A stretch of 64,000 nucleotides of DNA from contig NC_080106.1 of the NCBI RefSeq assembly GCF_950005125.1, forward strand, positions 21,594,001 through 21,658,000, given 5' to 3'. Positions within the stretch are counted from its first letter, which is position 1. Each line of letters opens with the position of its first letter. Positions 1-10,300 of the stretch are shown here, piece by piece. The position numbers and the translations under genes were made by a program. Below the pieces are notes generated by a model. It did no database searches and was not told the origin of the DNA. It saw only the letters and a list, made by a program, of their open reading frames with translations. Source of the DNA: Chionomys nivalis. Its lineage: Eukaryota > Chordata > Mammalia > Rodentia > Cricetidae.

Positions 1-155
1 CTGTGCACAAGAGAAAGCAAAGCAGTCTGGTGCTGTCTTCCAGGAAGGTGTTTATTGAGCACAGCACAGATGAGTGTTATACGGTGACCTTGAGTGCACT
101 TGAGGATTCCACTTCGCTGATAATGAACTCACGTGTACTCTCTCTGTGTTCCCAG

Positions 156-628
156 GAAGCCTCGAGGTGTGCCCGAGCCCACGCATCATCCCTCCTTCTC
201 CAACCTGTGCAGAGAAGGAGCTACCCTGGAAGAGTGGCCAGGGAGACCTGGCTGTATATGTGTCATCAGAAACAACCAAAATTGTGCCCGTGGACATGCA
301 GAAAGGCTGGAACCAGAGCATCTCATCCCTGGAGAGCCTGGCATCCCCTCCCTGTACCCAGCCCCCTACCTTAACCCGCTTGCCTCCGCACCCACTGGGT
401 GTGGAAGAGACCCAGGTTCCTCTTGACATGTCTTCTGACCCTCGTTCTAGCTTCGCCTTCCCCCCGAGCCTGGCCAAAGCTGGCCGTTCCCGCAGTGAGA
501 GCAGTGCTGACATTGCCCAGCAGCAGGAGCTACAGCCTCTCATGGGCCACAAGGACCACACTCACCTTAGTCCGGGCACTGCCAACTCGCACTGGTGCAT
601 CCAGTATAACAGAGGAGGCCGGCTGTAG
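156..628 (+). CDS. SLC9A5: SLC9A5 (NHE5) last coding exon, partial gene
   Basis: This is the 3'-terminal coding exon of sodium/hydrogen exchanger 5. NHE5 is a plasma-membrane and recycling-endosome Na+/H+ antiporter found mainly in neurons. The twelve-helix transport domain lies upstream, outside the window; only the end of the cytoplasmic regulatory tail is here. The exon opens after a CAG acceptor at 153-155, in phase so that two bases complete the first codon, and stays open for about 156 codons to TAG at 626-628. The tail is Ser/Pro-rich and has an RSRSESSAD stretch. It ends QQQELQPLMGHKDHTHLSPG followed by a CIQYNRGGRL terminus, which I recognise as the conserved NHE5 C-terminus. The next gene downstream on the same strand is PLEKHG4, as in other mammals, which supports the call. 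Bases 1-155 read as the preceding intron. No frameshift or stop was seen. Confidence 0.9.
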
Positions 629-1540
629 CCCAGGCCTCAGGGAGGAGCAGGATGTGGGGCCCCTGTGGGGAGTGCTCCTCAGGCAGTGGGCAGAGAAGCC
701 TGCTCAGCCTACTGTGGGGACAGAGGGGCCTGGACTGAAGTGGCTACTGGGTCTCCTTGGGACCAGTCAGGCCAGTCAGAAGGGTTTCCTGGTCTGGTTC
801 TCACAGGGCCCCTTCTCACCACGCTCCCTGCTCTGAACCCTTTTCTCTTCTCCTTTCAAAAACCGGCTCAGGATCCAGTCCAGAGTTCTAGGGGACAGAC
901 CTACAAGCTGATGCCCCTTCTCTAGGGCGTCTTCCTGGACTTACTGTTGGCAGCTGTTCCTGCCCCCAAAGCAGGGGCATCTTCCTTCTGTGGACACTGG
1001 TCTTCCCTGCCCTCCACCCCTCTCGAGCACCAGGTGAGGACCAGTGCTCCAGTAATGAGGCTTTGTGAGGGGCTGGTCCTCAGAGTGACTGGGGTAGGGT
1101 GCAGCACAGGCCTCAGCCTTGGCTCAGCCACGGGAGTAGTCGGAGTCTGCCTCTGCATCTTGCTTTAGCCCTTTCCCTTTGCTGCCAGATGTTGAGGTAA
1201 TGGTGCCTCTTTTTCTAGGACTAGGTCCTGGGCCAGGCTTTAGGTCAGAGCTGCTTCTTAGCCAGTCGGCTGCTCTAGGCCTGAGTCTGGAACATCCTGA
1301 GACTTGGTTTTGAGATTTCTGAGTAGGAGACAAAGAGGCCTCTGGGCTCCTATGTCACCCTCTCAAAATTTTCCCAAAGGGAGAAGGAGCCAGGTGTCCT
1401 AGAGCCGCTGCACCATTACCCTAGGGGCTAGGATGCCTGGTTGCAATGTTTGGGGGCCGCTGACTGCAGCAGGTGGCTTTCCCCTACCTTGTGTTTTGTA
1501 CCTTAAACTCAAGATACATTAAATATCTCGTAGATGGATG
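629..1540 (+). other. SLC9A5: SLC9A5 3' untranslated region
   Basis: This stretch follows the SLC9A5 stop codon and has no long open frame that looks coding and no clear SINE. It runs to a likely poly(A) signal at 1518-1523 and is inferred to be the 3' UTR. The exact cleavage site is not visible. Confidence 0.65.
1518..1523 (+). terminator. Poly(A) signal (ATTAAA) of SLC9A5
   Basis: ATTAAA is the commonest variant of the mammalian poly(A) signal. It lies about 890 bases after the stop codon and is followed 10-50 bases later by TG/T-rich sequence. It is the best candidate for the end of SLC9A5; no AATAAA occurs between the stop codon and this point. Confidence 0.5.
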
Positions 1541-1989
1541 AGTGTCCTCAGTCCATTTGTCTCAGGCTTTCAAGGATGGAGACAAGAAGGATCTGCCTGT
1601 TCCCAGATTTTCAGGGGTACAGAAGAGCAGGGGAGATCTTAGAATTCTTAGTCCCTCTGGTCCTCCCAAGTACTTCGCCAACATTATCTACCCCCCTAGC
1701 AGGAGGTGTGGAGTGACAGTCTAGGGGACCACTGCATGGGTTGGGGAAGTAGATGTCTCAGAACTGGGAGCCCACAGAATGGGAAGGGTCAGCATGGAGA
1801 ACACCCTGAGGACAGGGTCTAAGCTATCCGAGGGTGAAGCCTCTGTGTAGTGCCACAGAGACCTTGTAAAATCAGAGGAGAGTGTAAGGACAGGTGTGAG
1901 CCGAATGAGCAAGTGTCCCGCATACGACAGGCAGGAAGTCCGGCTCCAGGGAGTTGGCTACCCTGAGAATTTGTGAGGCGAATCAAAGC

Positions 1990-2162
1990 AGTGTGGGTCC
2001 TGAAAGCCTTAGACAACAGCATCCCCCAGCCTAATTCCTACTGTGTCAGTGTGGGTCCTGAAAGCCTTAGACAACAGCATCCCCCAGCCTAATTCCTACT
2101 GTGTCAGTGTGGGTCCTGAAAGCCTTAGATAACAGCATCCTCCAGCCTAATTCCTACTGTGT
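1990..2162. repeat. Tandem repeat, 58-bp unit x 3
   Basis: Three head-to-tail copies start at 1990, 2048 and 2106. Each begins AGTGTGGGTCCTGAAAGCC and ends in CTAATTCCTACTGTGT. Copies 1 and 2 appear identical; copy 3 has a few substitutions (AGATAACAGC for AGACAACAGC, CCTCCAG for CCCCCAG). This is a young local duplication that resembles no SINE. Confidence 0.95.
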
Positions 2163-2271
2163 TTCAACAATTTTTTAAAGCATCTTTGAGAATAAACACT
2201 ATAAAATTCACTTATTTAAAATATACTGGTAAGTTTTTTGTTTGTTTTGTTTTTTTAACTAGGTGTTTTAT

Positions 2272-2408
2272 CCGGGTATGGTGGTGCATATCTCTAATCA
2301 TAGCATCCAAGAGACAAAGGCAAGACAATCTCTATGAGTTCAAGGCCATCCTGGTCTATGTGGCAAATTCAAAGACAACCAGGGCTACATAGAGAGACTG
2401 TCTCAAAA
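2272..2408 (+). repeat. B1 SINE, diverged
   Basis: The order of motifs follows B1: a GTGGTGCAT start, a TAATC..AGCATC segment, GAGTTCAAGGCCATCCTGGTCTA, and GGGCTACATAGAGAGACTGTCTC with an A-rich end. It is well diverged and therefore old. Confidence 0.8.
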
Positions 2409-2436
2409 CAAAATTTCTTTTTGCTATAATCGTGTA

Positions 2437-2610
2437 GGTATGTGTGTCTGCGTGTTCATGAGTGCAGGTGCCCTGGGAAGCCACAGGCACTGGATCGCGG
2501 GGAGCTGGAGTGCTTGTATTTGTGACCCTCTGACTGTGGGTGCGGGGAACCAAACTCTGGTCCTCTGGAAGAGCAGCAAGTGCTTTAACCACTGAGTCTT
2601 CTCCAGCCCC
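2437..2610 (-). repeat. B2/B3-type SINE, reverse, diverged
   Basis: On the minus strand it reads from GGGGCTGGAGAAGACTCAGTGG through a GAACCAAACTCTGG-type internal segment, the signature of tRNA-derived B2 family elements. Confidence 0.75.
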
Positions 2611-3025
2611 AGTTTTTAGTATGTTCACATAGGTGTACAAACCTTCTCCTATGTAAGAATAGAACGTTTTCATCATTCCCCCATGAAGCCTGGACTAAAG
2701 TCTCTCATTTCACTCACCACACGGCCGTAGGCACCCACTTGTGTCTCTGGGTCTGAGAACCTTGGAACACATCAGAGACCCACAGACTTGGCCAACATTT
2801 TTTCTGTGCTAGACACGGGGAGTGGGGACCGAGGTAAAGAGGAGGAAGAGTGACTTAGCGTTATCTTCAAATTGCTAACAGCTGGCTGGGAAGACCTGCT
2901 AGTTAATTGACGTAGTTACCAATCTGGATTCGAGCCTAGCACAGTTACTGTCTCTGTCAACTGGGGCCTGTTACCTAAGCTTTTTGAGCCTAGTTTTCTC
3001 ATCTCTAAAACAGGATAGCTGAAGC

Positions 3026-3165
3026 AGGGTGGAGTGGCCAAATGCCTTCAATCCTAACACCGGGGAGGTGGGAGAAAGCGGATCCCTGTGGAGTTGAGGC
3101 CAGCCTGGTCTACCCAGCAAGTTCTAGGCTAGCCAAAGGTAGGTACACAGTGAAATCCTATCACA
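3026..3165 (+). repeat. B1-like SINE, diverged
   Basis: It has a CTTCAATCCTAACACC..GGGAGGTGG segment followed by GAGGCCAGCCTGGTCTAC. The 3' part is worn. An A-rich run follows at 3165-3190. Confidence 0.65.
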
Positions 3166-3529
3166 CAAAAAACAAAACAACAATAACAGGAAGTGTTAAC
3201 CATCATACTTAACACTTCATAAGATTACTGCTAGGATTAAAATGGGAAGAGAGTGTCCCAGCCTGGCCCTGTGGGAACAAAGTGTTTCATTATCTCGTTC
3301 ATTCTGCAAGGCAAAGATACATGGAAAATGCTGTGGGCCTTTGAGTTCTGGGAAGAGGGGATCAGGAAAGAAGAGTAATAGAGTATGGAATCTCAAGTAG
3401 TGGATTCCAAGGAAGGGAAGCTAGAGATGGAAGGACATTGGCTACTTCAGCAGCTCGGCATAGGTGAAGAGGACGAAACAAGTGGCAGCTGTTCCACCGA
3501 ACAGAAGTCCCTGAGCGTACTCCAGGGTG

Positions 3530-3667
3530 TTAGGAACTCACTATGTCGCCATAGTTGGCCTGAAACTTGATATGTAGACCACACTGGCCTCAGACTCACA
3601 GAGATCAGCCTGCCTGTGTCTTCAGACCCCACTGGGGTTAACGGTGTGTGCCACCATGCCTACCTAG
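3530..3667 (-). repeat. B1 SINE, reverse, diverged
   Basis: On the + strand it shows the reverse-B1 order: ACTCACTATGT, GACCACACTGGCCTCAGACTCACAGAGATC, then GTGTGTGCCACCATGCCTACC. Confidence 0.75.
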
Positions 3668-4077
3668 TTCAAGAGTTTTGATTTAACAGATTCTGGAGGC
3701 CTCAAAAGTCAGCGAGCACAGGTTGGGAAAAGGTGTGAGGCTCTGTAGGAGCAAGTAAGTCAAAAGTCTGGCCACTTAACTAGACAAAGTGACAGGGTGG
3801 TTATACTACCTGGGACGACTGGAGAGGACTGATTAACCCATACCTTAAAGGAGACCGTGTGTGTGTGTGTGTGATTCAGATGTTATTCAGAAGACATCCA
3901 CTTTGATTTTTGAGATAGGTCTCTCACTGACAAAGATTACAAGTGTGTGCCACCATGTTTAGCTTAAAAAAGATATTTTGATCAAACTCAGGGCCTTATG
4001 GTTGTAAGGCAAACACATTACGCACAAAATTATCTCCCCAGCTTCCGTCCATCTTAAAAAAAGAAAAAAAAAAAAGA

Positions 4078-4212
4078 AGACAGGACCTTGTTATTAAGGT
4101 CTAGCCTGTAACTTCTTACTCTGTGTAGATCAGGCTAGCTTTGAACTTGTGATCTTCCAGCCTTTTCATCTCAAGTGCTAACAAACCAGGCATATGCTGC
4201 AGCACCAGGCTA
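4078..4212 (-). repeat. B1-like SINE, reverse, old
   Basis: An A-rich stretch at 4060-4077 precedes GACAGGACCTTG, then GTGTAGATCAGGCTAGCTTTGAACTTG and a worn end. The order is that of a reverse B1 or related 7SL-derived element. Confidence 0.6.
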
Positions 4213-4511
4213 AAAGGAAGGATTCTGATGGCGGTGAGGACCTTCCAAGTCAGAGAAGGTGGCGTGAAACAAAAGACTTTTAGTCGGCTGTATTTCCAAG
4301 AGCAGCCTGGGACCCAGGTCAGAAGACTATAATGCCTCTGGTGGCCTTGAATGTCACACCACAGAGCCTGGGTTTATTTAGGTCAAAGATGAGGGAAGTT
4401 TGGAGCGTTTTAGATATTGGTTGGCTTTGTTGCTTACAGTACCACAAAAGAAGGGTACACAGAATTTAAGGTATTATAGCTATTAGTCCTGTATCTGCAA
4501 GCCTAAGGTCA

Positions 4512-4583
4512 CCTTTCCTTTCCTTTCCTTTCCTTTCCTTTCCTTTCCTTTCCTTTCCTTTCCTTTCCTTTCCTTTCCTTTCC
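4512..4583. repeat. (TTTCC)n microsatellite
   Basis: About 14 nearly perfect TTTCC units run without interruption. A purine/pyrimidine-asymmetric pentanucleotide array of this kind is likely to vary in length. Confidence 0.97.
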
Positions 4584-6482
4584 CCCGTCTTTCATTCCTC
4601 CCTTTAATTGATCACGAGTCAAGACAAGAGAGGCAGGAGAGGGCCAGCGAAGGAGCAGGGGAGGGGCCTGCCCACATTGTACAGTCTCAGTGGAAAAGGC
4701 TTCCCTGAGTAGACTCAGCATCCAGCAGAACCGGAGACGGTCCCCATGAGTCACTGCTCAGACTTGCAAGCTCAGCCCACAAAGCCTGCTGTGGTCAGCC
4801 AGCCCAGGTTGGCTCTAGGCCTGGTCCTCTGATGTTCCCCACTAGGCCAGTGTCTGTCCCTTTACCATCCCAGATTTGTGTGTCGTACAACTCTCTGCTA
4901 CTTCTGTCTGGATCTGTCGCTATCGGTGGCTTTCTCTAGCTCTGGTTTCCATGTGACCCACAGATGGAGCGCTCAGAATGGTAGGGGCAGTGTGCCTAGT
5001 CTTAGATACCCCTAAATATATATTCCGTGCCAGGCCTGAAGTGCAACACTAGAAGCATAAAAGTGGACAGCACGCAGTCTGCTTACAGGGCACATTCTGT
5101 GTGGAATAGGAAAGCCACATCCTAGTCCTGCCTCTGTCTCTGCGTGTGTGCCCTCCCCTGCCTGCCTGCTGTTCTCAGTGGGCCCAGGTCAGCCAGGGCT
5201 TGTGGCCTGATAACTCTTATTTGCTCCTATCATCGGGAGGGGGTGTGTACCGCCAGAAGTTTCATCTACGTCTTATTAGCTCCTGGGGGCCTGGCTGGTG
5301 GGTGGAGGTGAGCCTCAGAGGAGAGAGGGAGCCGGGAAGCGGGAGGCAATGACTCAGTGGGGCTGGCCTGGGACAAGAACCAAGGACAGAAGCCAAGACT
5401 AGACTCAATGCTCCCTGAAGTTAGAGGAAGGAGGGACAAAAGACATGCCTGGGGGCTGGGGCTAGAGCAGGCCAACTCTAAGGCCAGCCCTGCCCCTTTG
5501 CTCTTCCTCAGAATTCGTCTCAGAGTCTGAGATGCATAGGGGAACTGCTGTTGTTTCTACCATGGCTGCAGCTCATACCTAGATCCATGAAGGAAGCATC
5601 TGTCTTAGAGCCAGGAAAGGCATTGTGTCCAGCGTCCCTTCCTCCCAGGGACCAAGGCCATGGCGTAAGGCTAAGAGCCTTTTTCTGGTCATATGGCCAA
5701 CCTTCTTACAATCTTCCTGCGAATTCAAGTGTTAGGTCAGGCCCACTTACTCCAAAAGGACTTCAGACCTCAGAGCTGAGAACGAGAATGGATGCCCCAG
5801 CTACCTGGGTATCTTTCATCGGTTCAAGATCCCCTAGCTAAGGGTGAAACAGGAAAGCTGGCACTAATACAGACATCCGACACATCAGGCCTTCCTTGGT
5901 CTACCTGACAATCCCAGGAGAAAAGAGCGGCTTTGTTTTACAGGAGAGGAAAATGAGGTGCAAAGGGAATGGAGGACCCCACAGCAGGTGAGTGATGGAA
6001 TCAGGGCCCAGCTGGTAGCTGGCTCCTGGGCCCCAGCTTCTTTAGCCCCACTTTTCTGTGAGTAGGGAAAGAGAATTTCGGGGGGACTCTAGGAGGTGGA
6101 GGAGTTGGGCCTCACAGATTTTGGCAGGCCTGGGTCAGTTCCCACCCAGTTACATCACTACCCTCTCCACATTCCGGTTCAACCAGCAGCACCGTCCAGT
6201 CACGGGATCACACAATCTATTTCTTGAAACTCCGTTTGTTTTTATTCATTGAACCTGGGGGCTCATGCAAACTAGGAAGGGGCTCAGCCACGGTGTTACA
6301 CCCCACAGGCCTTCCCACATGTTTAGTGGTAGGTGGGCGGCAGGCTGTAGTGGAGAGCCTGTCCACTCTCCAAGAAGACATTACACGATCAGCTGCCTGG
6401 GCTTAGGGCGTCTCTCTAGGCGCCTCCCCTAAACCTGGCCCCACACGTCTTCTTTGAACCAGACTTGGGGGGTTGCAAGCGC

Positions 6483-6535
6483 TGAGTGGTCCTCATCTTG
6501 TAAAAGGTCCTGAGTGGTCCTCATCTTGTAAAAGG
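6483..6535. repeat. 28-bp tandem duplication
   Basis: TGAGTGGTCCTCATCTTGTA and the AAAGG that follows occur at 6483 and again at 6511. The two copies are identical over 25 bp and sit just upstream of the PLEKHG4 CpG-rich promoter. Confidence 0.95.
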
Positions 6536-6599
6536 GAGCTGGGCAAATATTCCCATGTCCCAGGAGGAGACCGGTCAGAAGCCTTGCCCTCCTTCCACT

Positions 6600-7307
6600 G
6601 CAACATCGAGGGAGGGAGGGAGGGCGCGCCAAGTTCCCGAGGCGCCGAGAGTAAGAGCCCACCCCACTTGCACGGGGGTCGGGAGGCAGCGCCATCTGCT
6701 CCCACTGTCTAGGCGCCTCTTCCCAACGAACCTGCTGAGCTGTGACTCGGTCCTCCAGCCCCTAGAGGGCGCCGCGTCCCCAGCGGCCTTGCGGTCCCTT
6801 TCAGCCGCCAGAAGGTGGCGCCCTCGGACGTCGGGCGGCCTCGCGGTACAGGTCGTCGAGGCCGTGGTGCGTTTGCTCTTCGTTTGTTCGAGGGCGGCGT
6901 GGTCGGCATGGTCGCCCAGGCTTCACAGTTCCCCCGCAGCGTGTCCCAGGGGTATGAGCGTGCAGGGGACCTGCGAGGAGCCGGGAGCGCGGGCCCAGCC
7001 GGCTAGGCCAGGGCCTGGCTAAGCCGGGCGCGAGGGAGTGTTCGGAGATGGGGCCACCCGATAGCGGCTCACGGGAGCACTACCCGGCCTTAGGCCCGAA
7101 AGAGACTCTCTGTGTCTTCCCTCACCAGGCTGGACTACTAGCGAGGCGACGCTTCCTGGGACCTGGGACCCAACCTAGCGCTTCCTACTGCCTAGTGTTC
7201 CCGGTTTGCCCGCCTTTGGAGTCTAGCCCCACCATTTTCAAACCAGTTCCTGGATGAGCCGAAGTCTCCTTTCACGCCAAGGCCCAACCCCTTACCCTCT
7301 TGCCCAG
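6600..7307 (+). promoter_or_regulatory. PLEKHG4: PLEKHG4 CpG-rich promoter and 5' non-coding region
   Basis: CpG density rises sharply between about 6600 and 7080, with GGCGCGCC near 6625 and many CGs from 6770 to 7040, against a CpG-poor surround. This marks the likely transcription start region of PLEKHG4. The start codon is at 7333, and a strong acceptor (pyrimidine tract then CAG, AG at 7306-7307) precedes it, so at least one non-coding first exon should lie inside this interval. Its exact borders are not resolved; a GGTATGAG near 6950 is one possible donor. Several CTCF-like sites fall in the upstream part. Confidence 0.65.
6689..6821. promoter_or_regulatory. Cluster of three CTCF-like motifs
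   Basis: Compared with the consensus CCASYAGRKGGCRS: a minus-strand site at 6689-6702 has the core AGCAGATGGCGC (12 of 14), a plus site at 6759-6772 reads CCCCTAGAGGGCGC (13 of 14), and a plus site at 6808-6821 reads CCAGAAGGTGGCGC (13 of 14). Three sites in about 130 bp, one pointing away from the other two, suggest a bound promoter or insulator element. Motif matching was by eye; binding is inferred. Confidence 0.5.
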
Positions 7308-7332
7308 AGCGGCCCACTCTTACCGGAGCGTG

Positions 7333-10300
7333 ATGGAAGGGCCTCTTGAGGGTGGGGATGTCCCCTCAGACTCCCAGGGCCTTGCTGCAGAGGGGAGGTT
7401 TGCTGTGTGCGGTTTCGGGAACACCCAGGAGGAGGAGGAACCTGCTCACCAGATCCAGTCTATGGACCCCAGACCTTCAACACCAGCAGGGGAAACCCAA
7501 GGCAGAGGGCTCCAGAAAGGCTCCTTGTCCGAGAAGCCTAAATCTCTTCCAGAGCAGAGGGCTGCAGATGGGTCAGGGGACTGCCGGAGGAGCATATTAG
7601 GAGGCCTCCCTGCCCAGGCAGAGGAGCCAGCCTTCTCTGGAGTGGAAAACCTCTTGTACCCTGTGTCCTCTCACGTCAGCCTGACACAGGGTGAGGATGA
7701 CGACCAAGGGGGAGGCTTGATAGGGGACCCGGGGCCAGGCAAAGAGCTGCCAGCTGTCGTTGGCCCTTTATCAGAGATGCCATCAAAGCTACTGGGGGCA
7801 GGTAAGGGAGACTGGGAAATCTGGGAAGGGAATGGGGCCCTCTGGAGGTGGGCATCGAGATTTGGGAGGTCGTTGACCCTACTCAGACTGAAGCCCTAGT
7901 CCGTGGAGGGGTCCCAGGGAGATTGGCCCGATTTAGACCCAAATCATTTCTCTTCTCAAGACCCTCATGGATTCGGCTTCCCTCAGCCTGCTGACTACCT
8001 CCTAGCTCAAGACCTCACCTGGGAGTTGCTGGCCAGTGGCATGGCTGCCCTACCAGGTAGCTAGAAAATCTAAGATGAGGAGGAGAAGGGGTGGCCTGAT
8101 TGCCAGGGCTCATTTCCTCCTCTCCACAGGGACACGTGATGTAGAAGGCCGAGCAGTGTTGCTTCTCTGTGCCCACAGTCCAGCTTGGCTTCATCCCAAG
8201 TGCAATAGCCATGAGCTTCTGAGCCTTTTGTTCTACCTGCGAGGCATCCCCAGGTTTGAGGGAGAAAGTTGTGGGGCTAAAGCCTGAACCATGAGGTCCT
8301 ATGGTCTGGGACGCAGGTATTGAAACAAAACTCACCACTTAGGTCCGAAGTCCAGGCCCTGGGACTGACCATACTAGTTGATGCCCGAATTTGTTCCCCG
8401 AACCCTTCTCTCCTCTGGGGCCTCAGCCAGCTACAAGTGAGTAGAGGATTGGACTACCTTCCGTCCATTTTCTGTCTAAGCCAGGGGTAGGGCTGAACTT
8501 TGGTTCCTTGCAGCAGGCAGCCCCAGGAGCTGTGCACCAAGTGCTGCTGCTTGGAAAGATGCCAGAGGAAATGCCTCCAGCACTTCAGGTACCGAGCCAG
8601 GTTGGCTCCGGTGGGGTGGGGGTCTTTGTCCACACATTCCTGCATCATACCTCCCTTCTCCCGCAGTTCAAACAGCTGTCTTCTCATCAGCGCTTACTGG
8701 CCCACATTCCTAACGTGGGGCTGCCTGCTTCACTGGGAGGATGCCTGCCTTACAGCCACCAAGCCTGGCTGAATTTCCGGATGGTCAGTGTACCAGGTGG
8801 GGTTGGAAGGTTGTGGTTATACAGGTAACCTGGACCTGTGGGACAGCTTTCCTGGGTCAGCTTGGACAAGACAGAACTGGCCGCAGTGTTTCTGGAATCC
8901 CGGAGGCTGGGAGCACCCCTGCACCTTGGTCATGCTCTTTTGTCTGCTCACAGCGCCTGGAAACCCTACAGCAGAAATGCCAGGAGACTTGTGCCCTGCT
9001 CCAGGGGATCATTAACAGTATGAAGGCTCTACGGCAACCAATGGCGTCTGGGGTGGGTGTCACCCCCTCTTCCCAATCTTGAATGTTCTCTTGGTGTCCC
9101 TTTTCTCTCCCATGTCCCTCGATGCCTGTTACCTGTTACTCCTGATTACAGGAAGTTGCCCAGCTGCTACAGCAGGCACGGTCCCTCATGCAGCGGGTGT
9201 TAGATTCACCACAGTTATCATGGCTGCAAAGCCAGGGAAGCCTGGAGCTGGCACAGCTGAAGCAAGGGATGCCGGAGGTGATCTTGAGCCCTGATTACAG
9301 GTAGATAAAAGCCCAGCTACCAGATCTTAGCCCAGCTCAGCTCCCTATATTTGTGTCAAGTACTCAGTTGGTTGGCTCAGCACATGGTAGATTTGAGCCC
9401 CAGCGTAGGAGAGTGGAGAAAGGGGACAATATGCTCTTCACAGGTCTTCAGTAGACAAGGCTGATGAGCTGTACGGTGAAGTGGATGAACTGTTGCATCA
9501 GCTAACTCTGCAGAGCAACCAGCGAGTGCGGGCCCTAGAGCTCCTCCAAATGCTGGAAGCCCAGGAGGGCGGGCTGCGCCAGGTGGGAGCTGCTTATCCA
9601 GAGCTCATCCTGCCCTTTGTCTTAGCTGTAACCCCCCCCACACACACACACACACGCACGCACGCACACACACACACGCACACGCACGCCCACAGCAGCT
9701 GTCTTTGTTTTTCTACTTGTGCCCCTCCAGATTGAAGTGTGGCTAGAGGAGGTGGGCTGGCCAGCACTGGAGGAACCAGGGGAGCCCTCGCTGGACATGT
9801 TGCTCCAGGCCCAAGGCCCTTTTCAAGAGCTTGACCAGATTGCCCAGGTCGGTTTGGTTACTGCTCATTCTGCAGGGACTGGGACACTTGTCAGGGCGAG
9901 GATGGTGGCGTGAGTGAAGGCAGACAACCCTTTTGCTCTTGGAGGTTACCATTCAGCAGAGATCAGTTGTCATCAGAGGTTCATGGCTCATAGTCTGAAG
10001 AGAAGCAGCATGGGAGAATAATTTGGAATCAGTTGGGAAAAACAAAAGTTAGGGATGGAGTGACAGTGAGGTGAAGTGAAGTGCGTCTGGAAGACAGATA
10101 CCAGTAAAAACCTTAAGAAGTTCTAAAATCAGATCCGTGTTCTAGGACGATGACCTTGGTTTCTGGGAACATGGATGTAGAAAATCCAGTTTAGAGGTAA
10201 CTGTAGTAGTCACGGTGGGACACACATTTGTCTCTACTGTCTCTGGGGATTGGTTCCAGGACATGCCTTGGATACCTAAATGTGTGGATGCTCATGTTGC

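Larger units (their letters stand above)
1541..6590. other. Intergenic region SLC9A5-PLEKHG4
   Basis: About 5 kb with no recognisable exon. It holds a triplicated 58-bp unit (1990-2162), old B1-like copies (2272-2408, 3026-3165, 3530-3667 reverse, 4078-4212 reverse), a reverse B2-like copy (2437-2610), a TTTCC microsatellite (4512-4583), and an ID/B4-like remnant around 6235-6310. The stretch 4584-6230 looks single-copy. Its short open frames have no recognisable protein, and I see nothing else in it. Confidence 0.6.

Noticed and set aside
3..374. 123-codon open frame at the window start.
   Set aside because: It overlaps the SLC9A5 exon in another frame and crosses the intron-exon border. 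The conserved NHE5 tail is in the frame starting at 158.
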